Below, piece after piece: positions 63,627 through 64,000 of a DNA stretch of 64,000 bases (position 1 is its first letter; every line of letters starts with the position of its first letter). The stretch is from positions 1 through 64,000 of the forward strand of contig JAJZRU010000006.1 of NCBI GenBank assembly GCA_021802555.1, in the 5' to 3' direction. The notes under the pieces were generated by a model. The model saw nothing but the letters and a program-made list of their open reading frames with translations. It searched no databases and was not told the origin of the DNA. The DNA comes from Pseudomonadota bacterium. GTDB taxonomy: Bacteria; Pseudomonadota; Gammaproteobacteria; Burkholderiales; Thiobacillaceae. The translations under genes and the position numbers were made by a program.

Positions 63627-64000
63627 GCCACGATGTTGACCAGGCGCCCGGGCACCACGATCACCTTCTTCGGCGCCGCGCCGCCCAGCGCCTTTTGCGC
63701 CGCCTCGCTGACCAGTGCAGCGGCTTCGATGGCCGCTTTATCGGCCGCGCTGGGCACGCGGAACTGGCCGCGCAGCTTGCCGTTGACTTGCAGCACCAGT
63801 TCGATTTCCTCCTGCACCAGCGCTGCGGCGTCGGCCATGGGCCAGGGCTCCTCCGGCAGCGCTGCACCGGGCTTGAGCTCGGTCCACAGCGCCTCGCTGA
63901 TGTGGGGCACGATGGGGGCCAGCATGAGGACGATTTTCTCCAGCGCTTCCTGCGCGACGCCGCGTGCCGTGGCTCCCGTTTCGTCGCATTTGGCGATGGC
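63623..64000 (-). CDS. leuS: LeuS, leucyl-tRNA synthetase, C-terminal fragment at the window edge
   Basis: Only the last about 125 residues are in the window. Anticodon-binding end: LAPIVPHISEALWTELKPG, then the C-terminal domain LVLQVNGKLRGQFRVP and KVIVVPGRLVNIVA, exactly as in bacterial LeuS. The gene continues beyond position 64000. Overlaps lptE by 4 bases. Confidence 0.96.
   Translation of the reverse strand, partial: AIAKCDETGATARGVAQEALEKIVLMLAPIVPHISEALWTELKPGAALPEEPWPMADAAALVQEEIELVLQVNGKLRGQFRVPSAADKAAIEAAALVSEAAQKALGGAAPKKVIVVPGRLVNIVA

Overview
The window is a high-GC (roughly two thirds G+C by eye) stretch of a Gram-negative chromosome. Gene order and protein sequences point to a betaproteobacterium, probably a chemolithotroph. 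Evidence: the complete mra/dcw cell-wall and division cluster ending ftsA-ftsZ-lpxC, the run rsmI-pyrC-rnpB-mraZ, the run leuS-lptE-holA-proA-nadD-rsfS, the Acidithiobacillus-type glutamate-cysteine ligase, a HiPIP, a Cyc2-like cytochrome-porin and a bo3 quinol oxidase. No genus is claimed.

Layout. 1-3006: a minus-strand vWA / PP2C / kinase triad of the YegL-YegK-YegI (TerY-P) type, continuing to the left edge. 3462-8396: mostly minus-strand housekeeping (glycine-zipper protein, ubiD, heptose adenylyltransferase, dolP, gmhA, yraN). 8411-29693: rsmI, pyrC, RNase P RNA, then mraZ-rsmH-ftsL-ftsI-murE-murF-mraY-murD-ftsW-murG-murC-murB-ddl-ftsQ-ftsA-ftsZ-lpxC. Most of these genes are joined by ATGA, GTGA or TGATG overlaps, and four GTGGN MraZ boxes lie on the promoter. 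Between murB and ddl a 101-bp tandem repeat has created three tiny translationally coupled ORFs. 29787-39534: an electron-transport region with a diheme cytochrome c-DUF302 fusion, a second DUF302 protein, a Cyc2-like outer-membrane cytochrome-porin, a BamE-like protein, a HiPIP, and cyoABCDE. 39555-41632: a DUF4124 protein, pyrE and xthA. 41652-47644: a small defence/toxin-antitoxin island between the core genes xthA and ampG. It holds MntA-HepT, an MmeI-like restriction-modification enzyme carrying an in-frame DUF559 nuclease cassette bounded by 40-bp inverted repeats, a frameshifted gene coupled to a DUF1828 gene, and an orphan DUF433 protein. 47797-57739: ampG, a SafE-like permease, a YqjDE-like pair, trmL, gshA-gshB-apbE, an incomplete PTS (EIIA-HPr-EI) and an AlkA-type glycosylase. 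57861-59339: a PEP-CTERM SGNH hydrolase that runs in frame into a lipoprotein gene. 59748-64000 (minus): rsfS, nadD (N-terminus rewritten by a polypurine inverted repeat), proA, holA, lptE and the 3' end of leuS.

How it works together. The dcw block makes lipid II and the divisome as one transcription-translation unit under MraZ. The 30-39 kb block could carry electrons from an outer-membrane cytochrome through periplasmic carriers (cytochrome c, HiPIP), with bo3 oxidase as a quinol-linked terminal oxidase. That route is inferred, not shown. The most unusual feature is the inverted-repeat-bounded, stop-free DUF559 nuclease cassette spliced in frame into a loop of the MmeI-like methyltransferase fold. 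Host motifs on both sides remain intact, giving one 1071-residue reading frame.
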